DNA of 52,506 nucleotides from Candidatus Gemmiger faecigallinarum (GCA_019120395.1 DWVD01000045.1:1-52506), one strand, 5' to 3'. Numbered from the stretch's first letter, positions 27,690 through 36,300 are shown. The notes: a model not told the origin generated them from the sequence alone. A program made the numbers and translations.

Positions 27690-28850
27690 TTACCAGCTCA
27701 GGATGGTGTCCCAAGTGCTGGACACGCCGTCGGTTACATTTTTCCAAGTGTTTTGAGCCCAGTCTGCGGCGTCATCCAGCCGATCCCCGGCCCAATCGGC
27801 GGCATCATTCAAACGGTCGCCTACCCAGTCGGCAGCATCGGATGCGGCGTCCTTGAACTCGTCCACTCGGTCGCCGACCCATTCACCCACATCTTGGGCA
27901 GTATCGCAGAACCAGTCGGAAACGACTTCGTCCAGTGGCCCTTCAATGTTGAAAATCGCTTTGATGCCGCTTTCAGCAATCCATACGACGCCTACGCCTG
28001 CCGCGGCTACGACAATGGCTGGTGCACCGCCCAGCAGAGAAATGATGCCGGCTGCTGCTGCAGTTCCGGCGATTCCCTTGCCGATGTTGTATGCGCTCTC
28101 GACGGCAGTTTCGCCCAACATGCGGCCAATTCCCATTTCGCCGTCGCCGTCCATGAACTCATTATAATTGTCCAGAACTTCGCCGCCCAAAGTCAGTATA
28201 GCACCGAAGGTGGAAAAATAGTCGGATGCCTTGGAAGGAGAGACGATCTTGCCCAGCTGTTTGCCCATGGTCATTTTGGACAGGTCCGCTTTATCCAGAC
28301 CAAACAGGGAAGCCCAAACGGCGTCGGCATCGTCCCATTTGTCCAGTGCTTTAACGACGCCGCCCAACATACTGTTAATATACTTGGCAGTCTGGAAAGG
28401 GTTGCTGCCATCAAACATGGAAAAAGACGTTGGGATCAGGGCGGCCAGCGGCCCCAGCTTGGAGACGAGAGATTTCCAGTCAAAAACATCGCACAGTGCT
28501 TCCCACCAGGAAACTTCCACGGCTCCGCTGTCAGACGAAGCGCTGTCTGGGTTTGGCTTCTCCTGTCCGGCGCCCTGTCCGACACCGGACAAGCGGTTCT
28601 CAACGCTGCGGTAGTTTTGGCTGATTTCGTTCAGACCGGCGGCCAGGTCGGCAGCGTTGCCAGAACAGCCCGAAAGATTCGCCGCGCAGCGACCCAACTG
28701 GCTGCCCAGCCGGATGCCGGAACATTGGCGGTGCAGCGCGGTCTCGATGCTGCTGATATTTCTGCTGATGGCCTTCAGACGGGCGCTGTAGCCCAGAATA
28801 GCCTGTTCGCCGGCACCCAGCCCGGCAATCTGCACCGACCATTCTGCCAT
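27690..28850 (-). CDS. Candidate type VII secretion substrate/effector with glycine-rich hydrophobic segment
   Basis: A 386-aa protein. Residues 1-90 are helical like a WXG100/LXG targeting region, lack a Trp-x-Gly turn, but end in NYRSVENRL, a Y-x-x-x-E export-type motif (Y80, E84). A low-complexity joint (about 90-112) leads to a middle domain. Residues 257-300 form a long Gly/Ala-rich hydrophobic stretch (AGTAAAAGIISLLGGAPAI, AAAGVGVVWIAESGIKAIF), recalling membrane-inserting glycine-zipper toxins. The C-terminus (320-370) repeats an amphipathic 11-mer, DAADWxGDRLx. GGAGGAGATC precedes the ATG. Secretion and membrane activity are inferred. No nuclease, NADase or lipase motif was seen, and no obvious immunity gene unless the DUF4176 gene or another neighbour serves as one. 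Confidence 0.6.
   Translation of the reverse strand: MAEWSVQIAGLGAGEQAILGYSARLKAISRNISSIETALHRQCSGIRLGSQLGRCAANLSGCSGNAADLAAGLNEISQNYRSVENRLSGVGQGAGQEKPNPDSASSDSGAVEVSWWEALCDVFDWKSLVSKLGPLAALIPTSFSMFDGSNPFQTAKYINSMLGGVVKALDKWDDADAVWASLFGLDKADLSKMTMGKQLGKIVSPSKASDYFSTFGAILTLGGEVLDNYNEFMDGDGEMGIGRMLGETAVESAYNIGKGIAGTAAAAGIISLLGGAPAIVVAAAGVGVVWIAESGIKAIFNIEGPLDEVVSDWFCDTAQDVGEWVGDRVDEFKDAASDAADWVGDRLNDAADWAGDRLDDAADWAQNTWKNVTDGVSSTWDTILSW
27758..27844 (-). repeat. Tandem 33-bp repeats within the candidate effector gene
   Basis: Units begin at 27758, 27791 and 27824 (plus-strand cores CCCAGTCTGCGGC, CCCAATCGGCGGC, CCCAGTCGGCAGC) and encode successive 11-residue DAADWxGDRLx units. The third unit diverges after about 20 bp. 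Confidence 0.6.
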
Positions 28851-28878
28851 AAGGGATCTCCTCCTTTTGTGTGCGGGA

Positions 28879-29424
28879 TCAGAAATGGACCTGCCCGAGC
28901 TGGATGATTTGGATACAGGCGGACCCGGCCTGTAATACCATGCCGGGAGTCAGCCGGACTGGACCGGTAAAAGGCTCGCCGTTGATCCGGGCAGCGGTGT
29001 GCTGGCCGATATTGGTCAGCACCAAGCTGCCGCGGTCGTCGGCAATGACGAACTGGCGGTGGCTGATATCCTGAGCGGCACCGATGCCCAGCACGTCCCC
29101 GGCCATGCGTCCAGGAGTGCCACGCCCCAGGATCAGGGGCGAACGCGTCAGTCTGGCAGTGTAGCGCTGTCCGGTCCGCCGGTCCAGAAGGACCAGATGC
29201 CACCCGGGGCGGCGACGGCTGCGGCCGCCCATTACCAGCGTGGGATAGGGCGCACGCTGAAAGATACTGCCGCCGTTGCCCAGCCGGCCGTTTTTCGCAT
29301 CGGTGCCGTTGCGGTAGATCATAGTGCCGCGGATACTGCCTCGACGCACAAGCAGACGTATGATGATCACTAGACAGACCACAACGGCAAGAACGCCCGC
29401 GGCGGTAAGCAGAAACAAAATCAT
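28879..29424 (-). CDS. Membrane-anchored FHA-domain protein
   Basis: A 181-aa protein with an N-terminal membrane segment (residues 3-27, LFLLTAAGVLAVVVCLVIII) and a cytoplasmic C-terminal FHA-type domain from about residue 85: LILGRGTPG, then DISHRQFVIADDRGSLVLTN, INGEPFTGPVRLTPGMVLQAG. FHA domains bind phosphothreonine peptides. The Gly-Arg and Ser-His-Arg residues are kept, but the usual N-G-T turn is altered (TNIGQHTAARINGE), so binding may be weaker. Its ATG overlaps the stop of the upstream WXG100 gene (ATGA). The position among substrates suggests a membrane docking point for phosphorylated secretion components (inference). Confidence 0.75.
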   Translation of the reverse strand: MILFLLTAAGVLAVVVCLVIIIRLLVRRGSIRGTMIYRNGTDAKNGRLGNGGSIFQRAPYPTLVMGGRSRRRPGWHLVLLDRRTGQRYTARLTRSPLILGRGTPGRMAGDVLGIGAAQDISHRQFVIADDRGSLVLTNIGQHTAARINGEPFTGPVRLTPGMVLQAGSACIQIIQLGQVHF

Positions 29425-29735
29425 AGACTGGCCTTCCGTTCCTCCGCCAGGCGCAGAGCGGCCATTTCGGCGTTATACAGTCGACGCGCCGCCCGGCGGA
29501 TGGTATCGGCGGTTTGTTCCAGCTGCCGGGCGTTGTTCAGCAGTTTCTGGCGCAGCTGCTCACACTTGGCCAGATATTGCCCGGCCGCAGTACCGCTCCA
29601 GTCGCCGGACAACTGCTGCATGGTGTCCGGAAGCTGACGCTCCGCAATGGCTCGCACCGCCTCAGCCTGTTCATCCAGGCGGGAAGCCTGCGCCGATGCC
29701 TGGCGAAAATTCATTTCGATGGTATGGCGTGTCAT
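29421..29735 (-). CDS. WXG100-like protein
   Basis: A 104-aa all-helical protein with a central turn LSGDWSGTAAG (W46-S-G48), the hallmark of the WXG100/Esx fold: two helices joined by Trp-x-Gly. It lacks the Tyr-x-x-x-Asp/Glu export motif found in its four paralogues here; YNAEM near the C-terminus does not fit. It may therefore travel as the motif-less partner of a heterodimer. AGGAGG lies 9 nt before the ATG and overlaps the upstream stop; the stop overlaps the next start (ATGA), so the genes are translationally coupled. Confidence 0.75.
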   Translation of the reverse strand: MTRHTIEMNFRQASAQASRLDEQAEAVRAIAERQLPDTMQQLSGDWSGTAAGQYLAKCEQLRQKLLNNARQLEQTADTIRRAARRLYNAEMAALRLAEERKASL

Positions 29736-29748
29736 GGTGGGCTTCCTC

Positions 29749-30123
29749 CTACTGGATGATGTCGGCGGGCAGACTGTCCAGTTCCCTGTGGATCGCTTGC
29801 TCGGCGGCGGTGTAGTTACCGGCGATGGCGTTCAGCCGTACGGCGTAGCTGTCCAGCGCCGCCAGCAGCTGATCGGCATCGGCGGTGACAGCGTGGTAAC
29901 TCTCGACGTGGGCATCGGCAGCTTCGCCCTGCCAGAAGCCGCGCATGGCGGCCATGCGGCTTTCTATGGAGGCAAAGTCCTGCCGTAGCCGGGCTACCTG
30001 CTGCTGGACCTCGGCAGCCTGGGAGTTGAGCGCCTCCGGTGTGACACGGAACTGGACGGAGGAACCGTTGAGCCAGGCGGAAAATTGTTGGATCAAATCA
30101 CTGACGGGGGCCGGAATCGCCAT
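29749..30123 (-). CDS. WXG100-like protein with N-terminal extension
   Basis: A 124-aa helical protein of the Esx/WXG100 class. About 20 extra residues precede the first helix (IPAPVSDLIQQFSAWLNGSS). The turn is MRGFWQGEAADAH (W64-Q-G66), and the C-terminal motif is NYTAAEQ (Y104, E108), matching Y-x-x-x-E. I begin at the ATG with AAAGGAGGG 9 nt upstream rather than 12 codons earlier. A likely T7SS substrate or structural subunit; divergence from the classical pair suggests it belongs to the candidate effector downstream (inference). Confidence 0.8.
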   Translation of the reverse strand: MAIPAPVSDLIQQFSAWLNGSSVQFRVTPEALNSQAAEVQQQVARLRQDFASIESRMAAMRGFWQGEAADAHVESYHAVTADADQLLAALDSYAVRLNAIAGNYTAAEQAIHRELDSLPADIIQ

Positions 30124-30139
30124 CTGCAACGCCCTCCTT

Positions 30140-30439
30140 TCAAATTTGGATGCTGTCAATCAGGCTGCGCACGACCTGATCACAGTGGTCATAATTTTCC
30201 TGCGCGCTCTGCAGGCTGTCGGCATGGGCGGCCAGTTGGTTCAGCTGTTGCTGTAGCCATTGGCTGTCCTGCCGGAAAGCGTCGGCAAAAGCGCTGTGCG
30301 CCGGGCCGTCCCACATGGCGTTCAATGCATCCACCGCCTCGAACAGGCGAGTGGCCTCGCCCTGCATACGGGCCAGGTCCTCACGGATGCCGCTGTACGC
30401 CCCGCGCAGCTGTTGGGTGTCAATCACGATCCGCTCCAT
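30140..30439 (-). CDS. WXG100-like protein
   Basis: A 99-aa helical protein with the WXG turn LNAMWDGPAHSAF (W43-D-G45) and the export-type motif NYDHCDQV (Y83, D87). N-terminal MERIVIDTQQLRG resembles the first helix of EsxA-type proteins. The start at 30439 has CAGGTGA upstream; the longer reading frame beginning at 30652 overlaps the preceding gene in another frame and its extra residues are not helical. It sits 5 nt after the stop of the helical companion gene. Confidence 0.8.
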   Translation of the reverse strand: MERIVIDTQQLRGAYSGIREDLARMQGEATRLFEAVDALNAMWDGPAHSAFADAFRQDSQWLQQQLNQLAAHADSLQSAQENYDHCDQVVRSLIDSIQI

Positions 30440-30444
30440 GCGGG

Positions 30445-30807
30445 TCACCTGCTTTCTTGGAATTGTAGGCCCCAGTCCCGGAGCTGAACGGCTGGCAGTT
30501 GTACAGGGGCCAGCAGCGGCGCAGGGGGCGGGGCTGGAAAAGCACTTGCGGATACCAGCAGTTCGGTGCGGGCCGTCTCGCGGCTGATTTGGCCCAGCAC
30601 CTGCTGCATCGTGCGCATAGCCTGCAGGCAGGGTGCTAGGTCTCTGCGGCATTTCAGCACGGCAGCGGCGGCTTCGTCCTGTCCGTCCAACGCGGCGATC
30701 TCCTGCGCCAGGCGGTTCAGCTCACCGTCGACCGATGCAAGGCGGATATGATACCGCTCCAGCTGGTCGGCGGCTCGGTCAAGACCGGTCAGAAATACCT
30801 CTGTCAT
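30445..30807 (-). CDS. Small helical protein in the WXG100 gene array
   Basis: A 120-aa protein I do not recognise. Residues 1-85 look like two long helices (TEVFLTGLDRAADQLERYHI and similar) without a Trp-x-Gly turn; CRRDLAPCLQAM has two Cys. The tail is Pro/Ala/Leu-rich (SAFPAPPPAPLLAPVQLPAV). Size and helical content resemble the Lap/WXG-like accessory proteins that pair with T7SS effectors, so a targeting-partner role is possible (inference). I chose the ATG at 30807 with GAGGG 7 nt upstream over a GTG 33 nt earlier. Confidence 0.6.
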   Translation of the reverse strand: MTEVFLTGLDRAADQLERYHIRLASVDGELNRLAQEIAALDGQDEAAAAVLKCRRDLAPCLQAMRTMQQVLGQISRETARTELLVSASAFPAPPPAPLLAPVQLPAVQLRDWGLQFQESR

Positions 30808-30919
30808 ACGGATGCCCTCATCAGGAAAGACGGCCTCCACCGCGGGTTGGCTGGCGGTGGGGCCGCGGTGTGTGTAAAGGGGGGAGAGCGGCTGATTTCC
30901 GCCCCGCCAGGATCAGCGG

Positions 30920-31234
30920 TTACTGGATCACGTCGCTGCTCAGGTCGCCGAAATCGCTGACGTTCTGGCTTTCGGCGTTCTGGTAGGTGGCAGCCATATC
31001 CTGCAGGTCGGTGGCGTGTTCCTGCACCATGCGCAGCATCAGCTGGATGTCGTCCTGCAGACCGGTGAATTTCTGAATATAGGCGGTGGCGGCCTCGCCT
31101 TCCCAGGCGGAAGCCAGCGAGGTCACCTTGTTGACCATCTCGCTGGTCAACTGCTGGATCACGGAACCCTGGCTGCTGAATTGGGATGCGGTGGAGATGA
31201 GCTGTTCGGGGGTAACGTTCAAAATGCCTTCCAT
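30920..31234 (-). CDS. WXG100 family protein (EsxA-like)
   Basis: A 104-aa canonical WXG100 protein: MEGILNVTPEQLISTASQF first helix, SLASAWEGEAATAY turn (W44-E-G46), second helix, then ATYQNAESQN (Y84, E88) giving the Y-x-x-x-E export signal. It closely resembles EsxA/YukE-type secreted proteins, which dimerise and pass through the EssC channel. GGAGAATCACC precedes the ATG. Together with the gene just upstream it forms the classical Esx pair. Confidence 0.92.
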   Translation of the reverse strand: MEGILNVTPEQLISTASQFSSQGSVIQQLTSEMVNKVTSLASAWEGEAATAYIQKFTGLQDDIQLMLRMVQEHATDLQDMAATYQNAESQNVSDFGDLSSDVIQ

Positions 31235-31295
31235 GGTGATTCTCCTTTTATCTGTTCAATTTTAATTGGTCGACAGGATGCGGGGAGGACTGCGG

Positions 31296-31598
31296 TCAGT
31301 GATAGGTGCGGTTGTTGGCGGTCTCGACATTTTGAGCCTCGGCCTGCGCATAGCGCTGAGCGGCGGCAAGCAGACGCTGGACGTAGACCTCAATGGCGTT
31401 GAAGAAGTTATCCATCTGGATCTTGTCGCTCTGAAAGGCGCGGCGGAATGCCTCCTTGGCGTCGCCCTCCCACATGCCGGACAGGTTCTCCTCCAGGTCG
31501 TTCAAGGCGTTGACTGAAGCCTTGAACTGGGCGTTCAGGTTCTGCAGATCTTCGGCGCCAGTCTGAAGAGTAACGGACGTTACAACGATTTTTGCCAT
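31296..31598 (-). CDS. WXG100 family protein (EsxB-like)
   Basis: A 100-aa canonical WXG100 protein with the turn LSGMWEGDAKEAF (W43-E-G45) and RYAQAEAQN (Y83, E87), the Y-x-x-x-E secretion signal that docks on the last ATPase domain of EssC in characterised systems. CAGGAGGAATTCGACC upstream of the ATG is a strong ribosome binding site. It is the first gene after an internal terminator and -10 element, consistent with separate, higher expression of the substrates. Confidence 0.92.
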   Translation of the reverse strand: MAKIVVTSVTLQTGAEDLQNLNAQFKASVNALNDLEENLSGMWEGDAKEAFRRAFQSDKIQMDNFFNAIEVYVQRLLAAAQRYAQAEAQNVETANNRTYH

Positions 31599-31666
31599 GG
31601 TCGAATTCCTCCTGTTGTATGTGAAGTGTTTTGGGTTCGCTTGGGGTGTTTCCCTTTGCTGAGTCT

Positions 31667-31672
31667 ATTGTA
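31667..31672 (-). promoter_or_regulatory. Possible internal promoter (-10 box) for the WXG100 genes
   Basis: TACAAT on the minus strand (complement of 31667-31672), between the internal terminator and the first WXG100 gene. I found no good -35 at normal spacing, so this is weak evidence. The 191-bp gap is the largest within this operon. Confidence 0.3.
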
Positions 31673-31696
31673 ACGCACCGGTAAGGCAAATGGCGC

Positions 31697-31721
31697 AAAA
31701 CCCGACAGACGACCTGCCGGG
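31697..31721 (-). terminator. Internal terminator or attenuator after the YukD-like gene
   Basis: On the minus strand, CCCGGCAG (complement of 31714-31721) pairs with CTGTCGGG (complement of 31701-31708), one wobble, followed by TTTT. Moderate strength suggests partial read-through into the WXG100 genes. Confidence 0.45.
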
Positions 31722-31789
31722 AACGACGAACGGCAGATTTTGAGCCGGACGGTGTGCGAACGGGCGTGCGGCTGTTTCCGGAAGTACAC

Positions 31790-32038
31790 TTACAGCAGGG
31801 TCAGGCAGTCGCCGGCACCAATCCCGTTCTCCCGCAGGGTTGAATCTCTGCCCAGGATCCTGTGCCGGTCTATTTGGCACAGGATCAGATCGGAAGGAGC
31901 ACCCAGCAACTCGCATTGTTCCTGCTGACAGATGACCTCTATGACCTCCTCGGTCACATCCTCCACACGTGCATTCTCGTCCAGGCTGAAATCATAGGTC
32001 TTATCCAACACCGGTACATAAATATCTACTAGGATCAT
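31790..32038 (-). CDS. YukD/EsaB-like ubiquitin-fold protein
   Basis: An 82-aa protein resembling YukD/EsaB, the small ubiquitin-like cytoplasmic component of type VIIb secretion. ILVDIYVPVLDKTYDFSLDE gives the first beta-hairpin, EDVTEEVIEVICQQ the helix, and LRENGIGAGDCLTLL the closing strand typical of ubiquitin-like folds. The ATG at 32038 has GGAGGG 7-8 nt upstream and overlaps the preceding stop codon (ATGA). EsaB is needed for secretion in Staphylococcus and Bacillus, though its mechanism is unsettled. Confidence 0.8.
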   Translation of the reverse strand: MILVDIYVPVLDKTYDFSLDENARVEDVTEEVIEVICQQEQCELLGAPSDLILCQIDRHRILGRDSTLRENGIGAGDCLTLL

Positions 32039-32685
32039 GGTTCTTCCCTCCAAAGCCAGTGCTCCAGCAGTGCCTGGGCGTCGGCTGCACGCCAGGGGGA
32101 GGCCTGCAGCCCGGCACCAGCGCCGAACAGATAATATCCCGGCCCATAAACGGCGGCTGCCTGCTCCGGGCCGCCGCCACCCGCCTTGTAGCGCTGAAGC
32201 CGCAGCGCCTCGCCGGGCAGGGGAATGTGCTCTGCCGAAACGGGAAGCGGTGCACCCAGCGCGCCGGGCGGCGCGTCTGGCAGGTCCAGAGCAGGTTCCA
32301 ACTCACACAACGCCTGCCACAGTCCGGTGCGGGGCAGCGCGCACAGGCGCAGCTGTTCGGCCCCCGAGGCCAGCAGGCAGACGGCCTGGCCGTCGGCGGG
32401 GTACAGGCAGCCCTGAAAGTAGAATGCGCCGGGGGCAAAAAAACGCACAGCCCAAGGCGCGTCGGCAATGGCAGCCAGCCAGATACGCAGCGGCAGCTCA
32501 ATCTGCAGGCTGCTGCCATCGTTTTGCACCGCGCCGCTTTGCACCAGGATGGCCAACTGACGGATGGCGGTATCTCGGTCCAGGAGCCGGTCATCCAGCG
32601 GCAGCCAGGCGGCGCGGCAGCCCAGGCCGGCCAGCAGAACACGCAGCATGTCACCTTGCAGGTGGTAGGCGGATGGCTGATTCAT
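32035..32685 (-). CDS. Unknown protein of the type VII secretion operon
   Basis: A 216-aa soluble protein that I do not recognise. It is rich in Leu, Ala and Pro, with no membrane segment, signal peptide or catalytic motif visible. It overlaps both neighbours by 4 bp (ATGA at each end), meaning it is translationally coupled with the LytTR regulator and the YukD-like gene. That suggests a stoichiometric role in the secretion core, such as a chaperone for WXG100 or EssC cargo; EspG-like function would be speculation. Confidence 0.6.
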   Translation of the reverse strand: MNQPSAYHLQGDMLRVLLAGLGCRAAWLPLDDRLLDRDTAIRQLAILVQSGAVQNDGSSLQIELPLRIWLAAIADAPWAVRFFAPGAFYFQGCLYPADGQAVCLLASGAEQLRLCALPRTGLWQALCELEPALDLPDAPPGALGAPLPVSAEHIPLPGEALRLQRYKAGGGGPEQAAAVYGPGYYLFGAGAGLQASPWRAADAQALLEHWLWREEP

Positions 32686-33395
32686 GGCAGGATCCCTTTC
32701 AGACGAGGTTTGTAGGTGCGGGACAGGGGCAGTGTCTCACCGGTGTCCAACGTCAGACAGTTCTGAGACAGCTGGATGCGGCTGATACGGCTGCGCCGCA
32801 CGATGAAGGCGCGGTGGCAGCGGACAAACTCGCCGGGCAGAGTCTGTTCCAGATGGTCCAATGTGTCAGAGACTGCATATTCCCGTACACCGGTCACCAG
32901 CGAGACCCGTTTGTTCAGCGCCTCGAAATACAGAATGTCAGTATAGCGCACCGACTCGCGGCCGCTGCGGCTTTCAATCCAGAAACAGGCATCTGACTCG
33001 CCGGTCTGGTGATCCAGGCAGGCGGCCAGAGCGTCGCGCAGTACGCCGGCGGCCTGATCCCGGGTGAAAGGGCGCAGCAACAGTCCGCCGGCCAGAATGT
33101 CCGGGCGCAAGTATTCCATGGGAGAAAGCTCAGGCGGAGCAATCACCAGCAAAAACAGCTCCCGTCCGGTGGCGCGCAGGCGGCGCGCAGCCTGCAGGCC
33201 ATCTGGCAGTGCCAAATCCAGGCAGGCCAGGTCGGGACGGGCACCTGTTTCCAGGCGGGCTAATAGTTTCTGCACGGCGGGGAGAACCAGCCAATCCATT
33301 GGCTCACTGGTAAGCATGGCTGCGGTGCGGCGGGTCAAAGTTTCTAACAGCGCCGCTTCGCCGCGGGCGGCGTCGATCAACCAGACGCACAGCAT
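32682..33395 (-). CDS. LytTR-family response regulator with atypical receiver
   Basis: A 237-aa regulator. The N-terminal part (1-125) looks like a degenerate receiver: LIDAARGE at the start, LACLDLALPDGL with an Asp at the usual phospho-acceptor place, and LLLRPF where the conserved Lys is replaced by Arg. The C-terminal LytTR DNA-binding domain (about 140-237) has YTDILYFEALNKRVSLVTG, LPGEFVRCHRAFIVRR and the ending LPLSRTYKPRLKGIL. No histidine kinase is nearby. It lies between EssC (4-nt gap) and the unknown gene, so it may control the operon from within (inference). GAGAGGTGAGG precedes the ATG. Confidence 0.85.
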   Translation of the reverse strand: MLCVWLIDAARGEAALLETLTRRTAAMLTSEPMDWLVLPAVQKLLARLETGARPDLACLDLALPDGLQAARRLRATGRELFLLVIAPPELSPMEYLRPDILAGGLLLRPFTRDQAAGVLRDALAACLDHQTGESDACFWIESRSGRESVRYTDILYFEALNKRVSLVTGVREYAVSDTLDHLEQTLPGEFVRCHRAFIVRRSRISRIQLSQNCLTLDTGETLPLSRTYKPRLKGILP

Positions 33396-33399
33396 AGCC

Positions 33400-36300
33400 T
33401 CACCTCTCCGCCAGAGGCAAAATAACGGTTATCGCCTGGCTGCTGTCCGAGGCGGAGGCGGCCAGCGCCATGCCTTTGGGCATCGGGCGGGACAGCTGAG
33501 CAAAGGGGATGTTCTGAAAGCTGAACATCCGCTGGCTGCTTGCGTTCCCGCCCAGCAGCATTCCGCTGCTCCGCGCTGTATAGGATTGAAATCCGGGGCG
33601 GCCGGTGAGTTCAGTGTATTGGTCGGCCCGCAAGCAGCCGAAGAAATAAATGTTGTGCAGTGCGCCCTTTTTCAAGATGGTCTCCATAAAGCCTTTCATG
33701 TTGCCGGTACCGTGATCAGGTGTATAAACAGCCCGGAAATAATCGGCCAAGTCGGCTGCAAACAGGAAGACTAGCGGCTCCGACTGCATCTGTTCATAGA
33801 CCTCGGCCTCGGTGTGCCCTTCGGTTTCCAGCGCCAGTTTGCGTTTGTTGCGGCGCACAAACTCAGGAGTGAACTCCTGCCAGAAGGCAAACAGCGCCGG
33901 GTCGGTGGTCAGGTACTGTGCGCCCAGTTTTTCAGCCAGCGACTGGAGACGGCCGGCCTGCCCCTCGGCCAGATGTTCGTATACAACCAGCTGGGCACCT
34001 TTGTCGGCGGCGGACTGCATCATCAGTTTGAGAGCATTGGTGCGGCCGGTGCGCTCCCGGCCCAAAATGGTATAACAGTAGGTCTGGGCCAGGTCCACTG
34101 CGTAGACAGCTGCGCTGCGTCGGTCGTAGCCTACCGGCAGCCAGCGCGGGTCCCGGCAAAGGGCGGGATAGTCAGGCGCCTGACGCAGCAAAGAGAAGGT
34201 GGGCAGTTCAGGAATGCAGGGCACCGGGCGGGCAGGCGCGCCGGTCCACGCATTGCGCAGCGCGCGGCAGGACCGGGCCAGCAGGCGGCCGCGGGCGTAA
34301 TCATCGGGGGCGTCGGCAGCCACGGCAGCCTGGAATTCCAGAGGAGCTTTGTCTGCCATGGCCAGGCCGCGGCCTGGAATGCCAGGCTCCGGCAAAACTG
34401 GGACCGAACCCACGTGCAGCAGTTCCATGTACTTGAATTTGTCCCCAAGACCAAGGCAAAGCACGGTTTTTAGGTTTTCGGCGATGCGTCCGGGGATGCC
34501 GTTTAGGCCGAATTCGGCGGCCGAAAGAACCAGAAAGATACCGTAGCCCACGCCCTCCCGCGCAGCGCGCAGGACGGTGGCCTCGTATTTGTTCTCGGTT
34601 TTTTCAGCAAATGCGGCGTAGTTGTCAATGACTACCACCACCGCCGGCATGACCATGCCGTTGACTCGCACGAACTGGCGGTAGTTGCCGCCTTTGAGCT
34701 GTTTTTTGCGTTCGTCCAGCATACGGTCCAGCAGGAAGAAAAAGTTGCCAACCCGGTCCGGGGCGCTTTCGTCCATTACGCCGCCCACCTGGGGAGCGTC
34801 ATTCAGGCAGGACAGCAGATGGCTGCTGAAATCCAGCAGATACAGGTTGACCCAGTCGGCAGGATAACGCCGCACCAGCGCGTAACACAATGTCTGCAGC
34901 AATGTGCTTTTGCCGCTGAACACAGAACCGCATACAGCCAGGTGGGAGCTGCTCAGGTCGACGGCCAGAGGGGTCTGCAGCTGATTTTCAGGATCATCCA
35001 GCAGGCCCACCGGTACGTTCAGGCTCCACTCTGACGGAAGGGGTAAGGAAGCGGGATGGCTGGGTTCCAGGCTATCCAGCGTCAGCATACCGGGCAGTAC
35101 GGGCAGCCAAAGGCGCGGGCTGCTGCGAATCTGTTCCTGCCTGGCCACTTGTGCCAGATACTCCACCAGCGCGTCCAGCTGGGTCTTTTCCTGAGGGGCG
35201 GGCAGAGGGTGGCCCAGTTCCTCCGATTGGGATAGGATAGCCCGGGCCGCTACGGCAGGATCGGTGCAGCCGGCTGGCCACAGCTGCAGGAAATTCAACA
35301 GCGCCTGCCGGGCGGAAGCGCTGCCCTGCAGCCGTCCATCGCGAAACAGGGATCCGGCGGCCACCTGGTCGATCAGGTCATCCAGCGGGGCGGCGGGGCC
35401 GGAGGGGGTAGCCGCCAGGACCTCGGCGGCCAGGGCAGTCAGCCAGGAAAGACGTTCCCGTTCCCGCCGCTTGATCTTGGTACGGCTGCCTACGATGCCG
35501 GTGCGCCCGGTGCGGGTCAACAGGATGGCGGCGGCACGGGTGTTATCGCCGCTGTGCTCATCGTAAAGGGCACCGCTCCAGGCGGACTGGAACTGCTCGT
35601 AAATCTCATCGTTACCCACCTGCAGGTAACATCGGCCCGCCTGGGTGATGAAAGCGGCATCCGGCTTGTGCAGCATATCGTTGGAATCCTGGCGGTCCTG
35701 CACGCGCAGGCAAAGCCGGAATTTGGCGTTGGACCAGATGTTGTCGTCTACCGTGCCGCTTGGTTTCTGAGTGGCCAGAATCAGGTGCACGCCCAGGCTT
35801 CGGCCAACCTGCGCCACACTGATCAGCTCCCGCATGAAATCCGGTTCCTCGCGCTTGAGTTCGGCAAATTCGTCGATGATGATGAACAGATGAGGGATGG
35901 GCTGACGGCACTCGCCGGCCTTGTACAGCCGGGTGTACTGGTTGATGTTGTTGACGTCGTACTCGTTGAACAGCCGCTGGCGGCGGCGGTTCTCGCTTTT
36001 GATACTGATCATGGCACGGTGGACCTGATTGCCGGACAGGTTGCTGATTTGCCCCAGCAAATGGGGCAGGCCGCTGAACAAATTGGCCATGCCGCCGCCC
36101 TTGAAGTCAATGAGGAAAAAGCCCACATCCTCGGGACTGAAGTTCAGCGCCAGCGACAGGATATAGGTCTGAAGCGTTTCGCTTTTGCCGGAACCAGTGG
36201 TGCCTGCCACCAGGCCATGGGGACCGTGGAACTTTTCGTGAATGTCCAGGCAGCACAGCGCACCGCCCGCCTTGATGCCAATAGGCACCCGCATACTGGT

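Noticed and set aside
27690-28850. LXG-family toxin
   Set aside because: No Leu-x-Gly signature could be placed in the N-terminal helices and no toxin enzyme motif is visible, so only the looser term candidate effector is used.
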